From Cervus elaphus (Eukaryota; Chordata; Mammalia; Artiodactyla; Cervidae), in NCBI RefSeq assembly GCF_910594005.1, contig NC_057823.1, positions 65,346,015-65,410,014 on the forward strand: a DNA stretch of 64,000 bases, in the 5' to 3' direction. Shown piece after piece: positions 33,800 through 44,188 of this stretch. A model generated the notes under the pieces. The model worked only from the letters and a program-made list of their open reading frames with translations, did not search any database and was not told the origin of the DNA. Numbering within the stretch: position 1 is the stretch's first letter; each line of letters opens with the position of its first letter. Made by a program: the position numbers and the translations under genes.

Positions 33800-34215
33800 G
33801 TCCCAAGTAAGGAGGACCTGTCATTAACCTCCCTAAGCCTCAGTCTTCTCACATGTAAAATGGGCATATTAACAGTTCCTTATTTATTACTAGGTTGGTG
33901 TGGTTCCATGATCTGTGATTCCAAGATCACATGGAATAGGTGCTGTCAGATGCTTTGCACAAGGACTAGTATGGAGCTGCATGCTAACCCCTTTCAGTCA
34001 TATATGACTCTTTGGGACTCCATGAATTTTAGCCCACCAGGCACCTCTGTTAATGGGATTCTCCAGGCAAAAATACTGGAGTGGGTTGCCATTTCCTTCT
34101 CCAAGGGATCTTCCCGACCCAGGAATCGAACCTGCATCTCTTATGTCTCTGATATTGGCAGGAAGATTCTTTACCACTAGTACCACTGGGAAGCCTAGTG
34201 CTCAATAAATTTGAC
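33800..34215 (+). repeat. MIR SINE split by a Bov-tA
   Basis: The left part carries TAACCTCCCTAAGCCTCAGT, CTTCTCACATGTAAAATGGG. After the SINE the typical 3' end word AGTGCTCAATAAATTTGA appears at about 34197-34215. Confidence 0.6.
33985..34196 (-). repeat. Bov-tA SINE, minus strand
   Basis: Reversed Bov-tA: CTTTCAGTCATATATGACTC, AGCCCACCAGGCACCTCTGT, CAAAAATACTGGAGTGGGTT, CAAGGGATCTTCCCGACCCA, ending at the reversed head ACCACTGGGAAGC. The 130-aa plus frame over it is an artefact. Confidence 0.85.
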
Positions 34216-34686
34216 CTATTTATTTTTAATTATCGGTATAACTCAAGTCATAGAATGAAGAATTTCTGAACCCTAAGTGATCTTAGCCATCAAATGGTGT
34301 AGCGCTTTTGCAGAAAATTAAAAGAGCCCAGCCCAGCTCAGAGACTTGTGTGAGGTCACCCAGCCATTCCATGCCTCCTTTGTTCTAGGAAAACATATCC
34401 ACGAACCTCTGTCACACATGACTCACCAGGCATTAGCACCTTATGACCAAATAGGGAACTCTCTTTAGAAAGAACTTTACGTCCTCATTAAATTGAAGCT
34501 ACAGAGACCTCTACTTACAAGTGCTTGATAAGCAGCTAATCCTAGGTAGGATGGTACTTAAAAGAACAAAGTTGTTTTAAAATAGAACAGAAAAGGCCCA
34601 AACAAAGCAAGCCACTAATTCAGACTTGATGGTACCCAGAAACATCTTTTCTCAAAGTCCACCCAAATATTGAGCTTTTATCCATT
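34216..34686. other. No gene seen; pre-insertion flank of the young L1
   Basis: Unique-looking AT-rich DNA leading to the L1 target site; a weak MIR-like phrase (GAGACTTGTGTGAGGTCACC) is near 34340. Confidence 0.5.
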
Positions 34687-34704
34687 AAAAGTAACCCAAT
34701 ATTT
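34687..34704. repeat. L1 target-site duplication, left copy
   Basis: AAAAGTAACCCAATATTT, identical to 41077-41094. The preceding bases give TT|AAAA at 34685-34690, the consensus L1 endonuclease cut. Confidence 0.95.
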
Positions 34705-34716
34705 TTGAGAGGAGCC

Positions 34717-34726
34717 AAGATGGCGG
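34717..34726 (+). promoter_or_regulatory. YY1-like site at L1 start
   Basis: AAGATGGCGG, the YY1 core (AAGATGGC) within the first twenty bases of the element. In human L1 the same position holds a YY1 site that fixes the transcription start; a similar role here is inference. Confidence 0.75.
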
Positions 34727-34889
34727 AGGAGTAGGACTGGGAGACCACTTTCTCTCCTACAAATTCATCGAAAGAATAACTAAATGCAGAGCAAACTTCA
34801 CAGAACAACTTCTGATCGCTAGCTGAGGTCATCAGGCGCCCAGAAAAGCAGCCCATTGTCTTCGAAAGGAGATTTTTACGATTTTTTTA

Positions 34890-35050
34890 ATTAGGGGGAA
34901 AAAAAATTTTTTTTTTTTCTTTCTTTCTTTTTCTTTTTTTCTTTTTTTTTCTTTTTTTTTCTTTTTTCTTCTTTTTCTTTCCTTTTTCTCTTCTATTTTG
35001 TATTTTTCTTTTCCTCTTATTTCTTTTAAAGTCCTCTAGTACTCCTCTAA
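34890..35050. repeat. Poly-pyrimidine (T/C) tract in L1 5' UTR
   Basis: After a G/A-run (GGGGGAAAAAAAA) the plus strand becomes almost entirely T with scattered C for about 150 bp, including CTTTCTTTCTTTTTC. Low-complexity; likely variable in length. Confidence 0.9.
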
Positions 35051-35934
35051 TACTCCTTAATTTTCATTTTCAACACACTATAACCTTACAAAAAAAAAAA
35101 AAGAAGAGAAGCCCTATTTTTAAACCAAAGATTATTCTCTCCCAATCTTGACTCTCTGTTTTCTACCTCAGAACACCTCTATTTCCTCTTTTCCCCTTCT
35201 CTTCCCAATCCAATTCTGTGAATCTTTGTAGGTGACTGGGCTACGGAGAACACTCTGGGAACAGACAGCTGCGTAGATCTGTCTCTCTCCTCTTGAGTCC
35301 CCCTTTTTTCTCCTCCAGCTCATCTCTATCTCCCTCCTCCCTCTCCTCTTCTTCATGTAACTCTGTGAACCTCTCTGGGTATGCCTAACAGGGGAGAATC
35401 TTTTCGCCATTAACCTAGAAGTTTTCTTATCAGTGCTGTATAGCTGGAGAAGTCCTGAGACTACAGGAAGAATAAAACTGAAATCCAGAGGCAGGAGACT
35501 TAAGCCCAAAACCTGAGAACACCAGAAAACTCCTGACTACAGGGAACTTTAAGTAATAAGTGACCGTCCAAAAGCCTCCATACCTACACTGAAACCAACC
35601 ACCACCCAAGAGCCAATAAGTTATAGAGCAAGACATACCACGCAAATTCTCCAGCAACGCAGGAACATAGCCCTGAACGTCAACATACAGGCTGCCCAAG
35701 GTCACACCTAACACATAGACCCATCTCAAAACTCATTACTGGGCACTCCATTGCTCTCCAAAGAGAAGAAATCAAGTTCCACGCACCAGAACACTGACGC
35801 AAGCTTCCCTAACCAGGAAACCTTGACAAGCCAATCGTCTAACCCCACCCACTGGGTAAATCTTCCACAATAAAAAGGAACCACAGACCTCCAGAATACA
35901 GAAAGCCCACTCCAGATACAGCAATCTAAACAAG

Positions 35935-36861
35935 ATGAAAAGGCAGAGAAATACCCAACAGGTAAAGGAACATGAAAAATGCCCACCAAGTCAAACAAAA
36001 GAGGAGGAGATAGGGAATCTACCTGAAAAAGAATTTAGAATAATGATAATAAAAATGATCCAAAATCTTGAAAACAAAATGGAGTTACAGATAAATAGCC
36101 TGGAAACAAAAATTGAAAAGATACAAGAAATGTTTAATAAAGACCTAGAAGAAATAAAAAAGACTCAATTAAAAATGAATAATGCAATGAATGAGATCAA
36201 AAACACTTTGGAGGGAACCAAGAGTAGAATAACGGAGGCAGAAGATAGGATAAGTAAGATAGAAGATAAAATGGTAGAAATAAATGAAGCAGAGAGGAAA
36301 AAAGAAAAAAGGATCAAAAGAAATGAGGACAACCTCAGGGACCTCTGGGACAATGTGAAACACCCCAACATTCGAATCATAGGAGTCCCAGAAGAAGAAG
36401 ACAAAAAGAAAGGCCATGAGAAAATACTCGAGGAGATAATAGCTGAAAACTTCCCTAAACTGGGGAAGGAAATAGCCACCCAAGTCCAAGAAACCCAGAG
36501 AGTCCCAAACAGGATAAACCCAAGGCGAAACACCCCAAGACACATATTAATCAAACTAACAAAGATCAAACACAAAGAACAAATATTAAAAGCAGCAAGG
36601 GAGAAACAACAAATAACACACAAAGGGATTCCCATAAGGATAACAGCTGATCTATCAATAGAAACCCTCCAGGCCAGAAGGGAATGGCAGGACGTACTGA
36701 AAGTAATGAAAGAGAATAACCTACAACCTAGATTACTGTACCCAGCAAGGATCTCATTCAGATATGAAGGAGAATTCAAAAGCTTTACAGATAAGCAAAA
36801 GCTGAGAGAATTCAGCACCACCAAACCAGCTCTTCAACAAATGCTAAAGGATCTTCTCTAG
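35935..36861 (+). CDS. L1 ORF1 protein (RNA-binding chaperone), intact
   Basis: Complete 308-residue frame. ORF1p forms trimers that coat L1 RNA in the cytoplasmic particle. Residues 1-32 are a charged N-terminus. About 33-140 is a heptad-rich coiled coil (KEFRIMIIKMIQNLENKMEL ... ITEAEDRISKIEDKMVEI). About 145-235 is the RRM-like domain (IRIIGVPEEE near 147-155; HILIKLTKIKHKEQILKAAR near 203-222). About 236-308 is the C-terminal domain (ITADLSIETLQARREW near 236-251; LLYPARISF near 267-275). The ATG has A at -3 and matches the start of the older copy at 20034. The length is close to other mammalian ORF1 proteins; no break is seen. ORF2 follows after 51 bp. Confidence 0.95.
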   Translation: MKRQRNTQQVKEHEKCPPSQTKEEEIGNLPEKEFRIMIIKMIQNLENKMELQINSLETKIEKIQEMFNKDLEEIKKTQLKMNNAMNEIKNTLEGTKSRITEAEDRISKIEDKMVEINEAERKKEKRIKRNEDNLRDLWDNVKHPNIRIIGVPEEEDKKKGHEKILEEIIAENFPKLGKEIATQVQETQRVPNRINPRRNTPRHILIKLTKIKHKEQILKAAREKQQITHKGIPIRITADLSIETLQARREWQDVLKVMKENNLQPRLLYPARISFRYEGEFKSFTDKQKLREFSTTKPALQQMLKDLL

Positions 36862-36912
36862 ACAGGAAATGCAGAAAGGTTGTATAAACGTGAACCCAAA
36901 ACAACAAAGTAA

Positions 36913-39900
36913 ATGGCAACGGGACCACACCTATCAATAATTACCCTAAATGTAAATGGGTTGAATGCCCCAACCAAAAGACAAAGATTGGCTGAATGGA
37001 TACAAAAACAAGACCCCTATATATGCTGTCTACAAGAGACCCACCTCAAAACAAGAGACACATACAGACTAAAAGTGAAGGGCTGGAAAAGAATATTTCA
37101 CGCAAACGGAGACCAAAAGAAAGCAGGAGTCGCAATACTCATATCAGATAAAATAGACTTTCAAATAAAGGATGTGAAAAGAGACAAAGAAGGACACTAC
37201 ATAATGATCAAAGGATCAATCCAAGAAGAAGATATAACAATTATAAATATATATGCACCCAACATAGGAGCACCGCAATATGTACGGCAAACGCTAACGA
37301 GTATGAAAGAGGAAATTAATAGTAACACAATAATAGTGGGAGACTTTAATACCCCACTCACAACTATGGATAGATCAACTAAACAGAAAATTAACAAGGA
37401 AACACAAACCTTAAATGACACAATGGACCAGCTAGACCTAATTGATATCTATAGGACATTTCACCCCAAAACAATCAACTTCACCTTTTTCTCAAGTGCA
37501 CACGGAACCTTCTCCAGAATAGATCACATCCTGGGCCATAAATCTGGTCTTGGAAAATTCAAAAAAATTGAAATCATTCCAGTCATCTTTTCTGACCACA
37601 GTGCAGTAAGATTAGATCTCAATTACAGGAAAAAAATTGTTAAAAATTCAAACACATGGAGGCTAAATAACACGCTTCTGAATAACCAACAAATCATAGA
37701 AGAAATCAAAAAAGAAATCAAAATATGTATAGAAATGAATGAAAATGAAAACACAACAACCCAAAACCTATGGGACACTATAAAAGCAGTGCTTAGGGGA
37801 AGGTTCATAGCATTACAGGCTTGCATCAAGAAACAAGAAAAAAACCAAATAAATAACCTAACTCTACACCTAAAGCAATTAGAGAAGGAAGAAATGAAGA
37901 ACCCCAGGGTTAGCAGAAGGAAAGAAATCTTAAAAATCAGGGCAGAAATAAATGCAAAAGAAACTAAAGAGACCATAGCAAAAATCAACAAAGCTAAAAG
38001 CTGGTTTTTTGAAAAAATAAACAAAATTGACAAACCATTAGCAAGACTCATTAAGAAGCAAAGAGAGAAGAACCAAATTAACAAAATTAGAAATGAAAAT
38101 GGAGAGATCACAACAGACAACACTGAAATACAAAGGATCATAAGAGACTACTACCAGCAGCTTTATGCCAATAAAATGGACAACTTGGATGAAATGGACA
38201 AATTCTTAGAAAAGTAAAACCTTCCAAAACTGAACCAGGAAGAAATAGAAGATCTTAACAGACCCATCACAAGCAAGGAAATCGAAACTGTCATCAAAAA
38301 TCTTCCAGAAAACAAAAGCCCAGGACCAGATGGCTTCACAGCTGAATTCTACCAAAAATTTAGAGAAGGGCTAACACCTATCTTACTCAAACTCTTCCAG
38401 AAAATTGCAGATGAAGGTAAGCTTCCAAACTCATTCTATGAGGCCACCATCACCCTTATTCCAAAACCAGACAAAGATGCCACAAAAAAAGAAAACTACA
38501 GGCCAATATCACTGATGAACATAGATGCAAAAATCCTTAACAAAATTCTAGCAAACAGAATCCAACAACATATTAAAAAAATCATACACCACGACCAAGT
38601 GGGCTTTATCCCAGGAATGCAAGGATTCTTTCATATCTGCAAATCAATCAATGTAATACACCACATTAACAAATTGAAAGATAAAAACCATATGATTATC
38701 TCAATAGATGCAGAGAAAGCCTTTGACAAAATTCAACACTCATTTATGATTAAAACTCTCCAAAAAGCAGGAATAGAAGGAACATACCTCAACATAATAA
38801 AAGCTATATATGACAAACCCACAGCAAGCATCACCCTCAATGGTGAAAAATTGAAAGCATTTCCCCTGAAATCAGGAACAAGACAAGGGTGCCCACTCTC
38901 ACCACTACTATTCAACATAGTGTTGGAAGTTTTGGCCACAGCAATCAGAGCAGAAAAAGAAGTAAAAGGAATCCAGATAGGAAAAGAAGACGTGAAACTC
39001 TCGCTGTTTGCAGATGACATGATCCTCTACATAGAAAACCCTAAAGACTCTACCAGAAAATTACTAGAGCTAATCAATGAATATAGTAAAGTTGCAGGAT
39101 ATAAAATTAACACACAGAAATCCCTTGCATTCCTATATACTAACAATGAAAAAACAGAAAGAGAAATTAAGGAAACAATACCATTCACCATTGCAACAAA
39201 AAGAATAAAATACTTAGGAGTATATCTACCTAAAGAAACAAAAGACCTATACATAGAAAACTATAAAACACTGATGAAAGAAATCAAAGAGGACACAAAC
39301 AGATGGAGAAACATACCGTGTTCATGGATTGGAAGAATCAATATTCTCAAAATGGCTATTCTACCCAAAGCAATCTATAGATTCAATGCAATCCCTATCA
39401 AGCTACCAACAGTATTTTTCACAGAACTAGAACAAATAATTTCACAATTTGTATGGAAATACAAAAAACCTCGAATAGCCAAAGTAATCCTGAGAAAGAA
39501 GAATGGAACTGGAGGAATCAACCTGCCTGATTTCAGACTCTACTACAAAGTCACAGTCATCAAGACAGTATGGTACTGGCACAAAGACAGAAATATAGAT
39601 CAATGGAACAGAATAGAAAGCCCAGAGATAAATCCACGAACCTATGGACACCTTATCTTTGACAAAGGAGGCAAGGATATACAATGGAAAAAAGACAACC
39701 TCTTTAACAAGTGGTGCTGGGAAAACTGGTCAACCACCTGTAAAAGAATGAAACTAGAACACTTTCTAACACCATACACAAAAATAAACTCAAAATGGAT
39801 TAAAGATCTAAATGTAAGACCAGAAACTATAAAACTCCTAGAGGAGAACATAGGCAAAACACTCTCCGACATAAATCACAGCAAGATCCTCTATGACCCA

Positions 39901-40731
39901 CCTCCCAGAATATTGGAAATAAAAGCAAAACTAAACAAATGGGACCTAATGAAACTTAAAAGCTTTTGCACTACAAAGGAAACTATAAGTAAGGTGAAAA
40001 GACAGCCCTCAGATTGGGAGAAAATAATAGCAAATGAAGAAACAGACAAAGGATTAATCTCAAAAATATACAAGCAACTCCTGAAGCTCAATTCCAGAAA
40101 AATAAATGACCCAATTCAAAAATGGGCCAAAGAACTAAACAGACATTTCTCCAAAGAAGACATACAGATGGCTAACAAACACATGAAAAGATGCTCAACA
40201 TCACTCATTATCAGAGAAATGCAAATCAAAACCACAATGAGGTACCATTACACGCCAGTCAGGATGGCTGCTATCCAAAAGTCTACAAGCAATAAATGCT
40301 GGAGAGGGTGTGGAGAAAAGGGAACCCTCTTACACTGTTGGTGGGAATGCAAGCTAGTACAGCCGCTATGGAAAACAGTGTGGAGATTTCTTAAAAAACT
40401 GGAACTAGAACTGCCATATGACCCAGCAATCCCGCTTCTGGGCATACACACTGAGGAAACCAGATCTGAAAGAGACACGTGCACCCCAATGTTCATCGCA
40501 GCACTGTTTATAATAGCCAGGACATGGAAGCAACCTAGATGCCCATCAGCAGATGAATGGATAAGGAAGCTGTGGTACATATACACCATGGAATATTACT
40601 CAGCCGTTAAAAAGAATTCATTTGAACCAGTCCTAATGAGATGGATGAAACTGGAGCCCCTTATACAGAGTGAAGTAAGCCAGAAAGATAAAGACCATTA
40701 CAGCATACTAACACATATATATGGAATTTAG
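36913..40731 (+). pseudogene. L1 ORF2 (endonuclease/reverse transcriptase) with one in-frame stop
   Basis: One reading frame of 1272 codons, open except for TAA at 38215-38217 (codon 435). Endonuclease residues are in place: N15, E42, Y114, D144, N146, D204 and the SDH at 227-229. The stop lies between the endonuclease and RT domains. Beyond it the frame is open again through the RT (FADD at 699-702, GTRQGCPLSPLLFN upstream) to the Cys-rich C-terminus (C1129, C1133, H1141, C1146). The first in-frame Met after the stop is codon 535 (38515). As read, only a 434-residue endonuclease-containing product is expected, so retrotransposition in cis should fail. Confidence 0.95.
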
Positions 40732-40947
40732 AAAGATGGCAACGATAACCCTATATGCAAAACAGAAAAGAGACACAGAAATACAGAACAGACTATTGAA
40801 CTCTGTGGGAGAATGTGAGGGTGGGATATTTCAAAAGAACAGCATGTATACTATCTATGGTGAAACAGATCCCCAGCCCAGGTGAGATGCATGAGACAAG
40901 TGCTCGGGCCTGGTGCACTGGGAAGACACAGAGGAATCGGGTGGAGA

Positions 40948-40976
40948 GGGAGGTGGGAGGGGGAATTGGGATGGGG
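40948..40976 (+). other. G-quadruplex-prone tract in L1 3' UTR
   Basis: At least five runs of three or more G within 29 bases (GGG, GGG, GGGGG, GGG, GGGG) with short loops. L1 3' UTRs of several mammals carry such G-rich tracts. Confidence 0.8.
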
Positions 40977-41057
40977 AATACGTGTAAATCTATGGCTGAT
41001 TCATATCATTGTATGACAAAACCCACTGAATTGTTGTGAAGTAATTAGCCTCCAACT

Positions 41058-41063
41058 AATAAA
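41058..41063 (+). promoter_or_regulatory. L1 polyadenylation signal
   Basis: AATAAA just ahead of the A-tail, the usual position in L1. Confidence 0.75.
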
Positions 41064-41076
41064 AAATTAAAAAAAA

Positions 41077-41094
41077 AAAAGTAACCCAATATTT
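41077..41094. repeat. L1 target-site duplication, right copy
   Basis: AAAAGTAACCCAATATTT directly after the A-tail, identical to 34687-34704 (the A-run makes the exact left border ambiguous by a few bases). Confidence 0.95.
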
Positions 41095-41369
41095 AAAATA
41101 TATAAATAAATAAGAGAAAGCCCTTTTTGTTGAAGGTAAGAGGAGAAGGTAGAAGAAAAGCAAATGAAGAATGGAGACAAGAAAAAACAGAGATCAACCA
41201 AGGGCTTTGTAAAGAATTCCACCTTAGAATGACCACTGGAAACTGAGGGCCTGTGGTGAGTATACTATTCCTTTGGTCTGTGCCTGAGGCTCCTACTCAA
41301 CACCCTACTCCAAATCAGGGTAAAGCAGTTATATTTAAAAGTATAAACTTAATCCAGAGAAAATCATAA

Positions 41370-41820
41370 TTTCAAAAGATATATGCATCCAATGTTCATA
41401 GCAGCACTATTTGCAATAGTCAGGAAATGGAAGCAACCTAAATATCCATTGTCAGAAGAATGTATGAAGATGTGGTACATATATACAAAGGAATACCACT
41501 CAGACATAAAAAGGAATAAAATTGTGCCATTTACAGAGATGTGGATAGACCTAGAGACTGCCATATGATGCAAAATAAGGCAGAAAGAGAAAATTATTGT
41601 ATATAAACATATATATGGAATATAGAAAAAATGCTCCAGATGAACCAATTTGCAAAGCAGAAATAGACACAGAAATCATAGAGAACAAACATATGGATGC
41701 CACGGGGGAAGGTAGGGGTGGGTGGGGAAAACAGGGAGATCAAGATTGACACACAAACAACACATAAAATAGATAACTAGTGAGGACCTGCTATACAAAA
41801 CCATGGGGGGGGGGGAAGAG
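41370..41820 (+). mobile_element. L1 3' fragment (end of ORF2 and 3' UTR)
   Basis: Covers the ORF2 C-terminus as a 61-aa frame at 41383-41568 (FIAALFAIVRKWKQPKYPLS), diverged from the young copy, and then a 3' UTR with TAACTAGTGAGGACCTGCTA and an 11-G run at 41805-41815. 5' truncated and inactive. Confidence 0.8.
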
Positions 41821-41882
41821 GGTAAATTCTGTTTGTAGGATATATATCAAGTTAATCTTAAAAATGCATTCCAATATACATT

Positions 41883-44176
41883 CAGCTCAGTTCAGTACCT
41901 CAGTCATGTCTGACTCTTTGGAACCCCAAGAACAGCAGCAAGCCAGGCCGCCCTGTCCATCACCAACTCCCGGACCTTGCACAAACTCATGTCCATTGAG
42001 TCGGTGATGCCATCCAACCATCTCATCCTCCGTCATCCCCCTCTCCTCCTGCCCTCAATCTTTGCCAGCATCAGGGTCTTTTCCAATGAGTCAGCTCTTC
42101 CCATCAGGTGGTCAAAGTATTGGAGTTTCAGCTTCAACATCAGTCCTTCCAATGAACACCCAGGACTGATCTCCTTTAGGATGGACTGGTTGGATCTCCT
42201 TGTAGTCTAAGGACTCTCAAGAGTCTTCTCCAACACCACAGTTCAAAACATCAATTCTTTTGATCTCAGCTTTCTTTATAGTCCAACTCTCACATCCATA
42301 CATGACTACTGGAAAAACTATAGATAGCCTTGACTAGACGGACCTTTGTTGGCAAAGTAATGTCTCTGCTTTTTAATATGCTGTCTAGGTTGGCCATAAC
42401 TTTCCTCCCAAGCAGTAAGCATCTTTGAATTTCATGGTGGCAATCACCATCCGCAGTGATTTTGGAGTCCCCCAAAATAAAGTCAGCCACTATTTCCACT
42501 GTTTCCCCATCTATTTGCCATGAAGTGATGGGACCGGATGCCATGATCTTAGTTTGCTGAATGTTGAAATTTAAGCCAACTTTTTCACTCTCACCAAGAG
42601 GTTCTTCAATTCTTCTTCATTTTCTGCCATAAGGGTGGTGTCATCTGCATATCTGAGGTTGTTGATATTTCTCCTGGCAATTTTGATTCCAGCTTGCACT
42701 TCCTCCAGCCCAGCATTTCTCATGATGTACTCTGCATATAAATTAAATAAGCAGGGTGACAATATACAGCTTTGATGTACTCCTTTTCCTATTTAGAACC
42801 AGTCTGTTGTTCCACGTACAGTTCTAACTGTTGCTTCCTGACCTGCATACAGGTTTCTTAAGAGGCAGGTTAGGTGGTCTGGTATTCCCATCTCCTTCAG
42901 AATTTTCCACAGTTTACTGTGATCCACACAGTCAAAGGCTTTGGCATAGTCAATAAAGCAGAAATAGATGTTTTTTCTGGAACTCTCTTGGTTTTTCAAT
43001 GATCAGTGGATGTTGGCAATTTGATCTCTGCCTTTTCTAAAACCAGCTTGAACATCTGGAAGTTCAAGGTTCACGTATTGCTGCAGCCTGGCTTGGAGAA
43101 TTTTGAGCATTACTTTACTAGTGTGTGAGATGAGTGCAATTGTGTGGTAGTTTAAGCATTCTTTGGGATTGCCTTTCTTAGGGATTGGAATGAAAACTGA
43201 CCTTTTCCAGTCCTGTCACCACTGCTGAGTTTTCCAAATTTGCTGGCATATTGAGTACAGCACTTTCACAGCATCATCTTTTAGGATTTGAAATAGCTCA
43301 ACTGGAATTCCACCACCTCCACTAGCTTTGCTCATAGTGATGCTTCCTAAGGCCCCCTTGACTTCACATTCCAGGATGTCTGGCTCTAGGTGAGTGATCA
43401 CACCGTTATGATTATCTGGGTCATGAAGATCTTTTTTTGTATAGCTCTTCTATGTATTCTTGCCACCTCTTCCTAATATCTTCTGCTTCTGTTAGGTCCA
43501 TGCCATTTCTGTCTTTTATTGAGCCCATCTGTGCTTGAAATGTTCCCTTGGTATCTCTAATTTTGTTGAAGAGATCTCTAATCTTTCCCATTCTTTTGTT
43601 TTCCTCTATTTCTTTGCACTGATCGCTGAGGAAGGCTTTCTTATCTCTCCTTGCTATTCTCTGGAACTCTGCATTCAAATGGGTATATTTTTCCTTTTCT
43701 CCTTTGCTTTTCACTTCTCTTCTTTTTGCAGTGATTTGTAAAGCCTTCTCAGACAGCCATTTTGGTTTTTTGCATTTCTTTTTCTTGGGGATGGTCTTGA
43801 TCGCTAACTCCTGTACAATGTCATGAACCTCTCTCCATAGTTCATCAGGTACTCTTGTCTATCAGATCTAGTCCCTTAAGTCTACTTCTCACTTCCACTG
43901 CATAATCATAAGGAATTTGATTTAGGTCATACCTGAATGGCCTCGTGGTGTTCCCCACTTTCTTCAATTTAAGTCTGAATTTGGCAATAAGGAGTTCATG
44001 ATCTGAGCCACAGTCAGCTCCTTGTCTTCTTTTTGCTGACTGTATAGAGCTCTCCATCTTTGGCTGCAGAGAATATATTCAATCTGATTCTGGTGTTGAC
44101 CATCTGGTGATGTCCATGTGTAGAGTCTTCTCTTGTGTTGTTGGAAGAGGGTGTTTGCTAATATGCATTAGGTTTA
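41883..44176 (-). mobile_element. Long BovB copy, minus strand, with 12-bp target duplication
   Basis: 2294 bp, reversed; 3' tail at the left (CAGCTCAGTTCAGTACCTCA). Flanked by identical CCAATATACATT at 41871-41882 and 44177-44188. It covers the end of the endonuclease domain, the linker, the RT domain and the 3' end. The 5' part of the endonuclease is missing. The host on both sides looks like old L1 3' UTR. Confidence 0.93.
42290..44057 (-). pseudogene. BovB ORF2-type polyprotein pseudogene
   Basis: Fragments in order on the minus strand. 44057-43845 is the endonuclease end (ADCGSDHELLIAKFRLKLKK, the GSDH box). 43714-43421 is the linker (LNAEFQRIARRDKKAFLSDQ). 43401-43216 is the RT start (MITHLEPDILECEVKGALGS). 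42999-42793 is RT motif A (CFIDYAKAFDCVDHSKLWKI). 42762-42571 is the RT box (NLRYADDTTLMAE, catalytic DD kept). 42544-42290 is the C-terminal region (ITADGDCHHEIQRCLLLGRK). Frame changes and stops separate the pieces, so no full protein can be made. Confidence 0.9.
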
Positions 44177-44188
44177 CCAATATACATT

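Larger units (their letters stand above)
34709..35934 (+). promoter_or_regulatory. L1 5' UTR with internal promoter
   Basis: 1.2 kb region preceding ORF1. By analogy to other mammalian L1s it holds the Pol II promoter. Visible elements are a YY1-like site at its first bases, a long pyrimidine tract at about 34890-35050, and an A-rich run at 35089-35102. On the opposite strand, three nearly contiguous open frames (35168-35509, 35430-35729, 35726-35998) occur. Promoter activity is inferred, not shown. Confidence 0.8.
34705..41076 (+). mobile_element. Full-length young L1 retrotransposon
   Basis: About 6.37 kb: a 5' UTR starting GAGGAGCCAAGATGGCGG, intact ORF1 (308 aa), a 51-bp spacer, ORF2 (1272 codons, one internal stop), a 3' UTR and an A-rich tail. 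An 18-bp perfect duplication flanks it. L1 RNA is transcribed from the internal promoter, translated to both proteins and reverse-transcribed at a nicked site (family knowledge). The perfect duplication and near-open frames indicate a recent insertion. It lies in AT-rich non-genic DNA. Confidence 0.97.
40732..41076 (+). other. L1 3' UTR and A-tail
   Basis: Follows the ORF2 stop TAG. It includes a G-rich block, ATCTATGGCTGATTCATATC and CCTCCAACTAATAAA, and ends in A10. The same words close the old copies at 26590-26697 and 47807-47943, confirming a shared L1 lineage. Confidence 0.9.

Noticed and set aside
36165..36824. 219-aa minus-strand frame
   Set aside because: Exact antisense of the intact L1 ORF1; its openness follows from the codon composition of ORF1.
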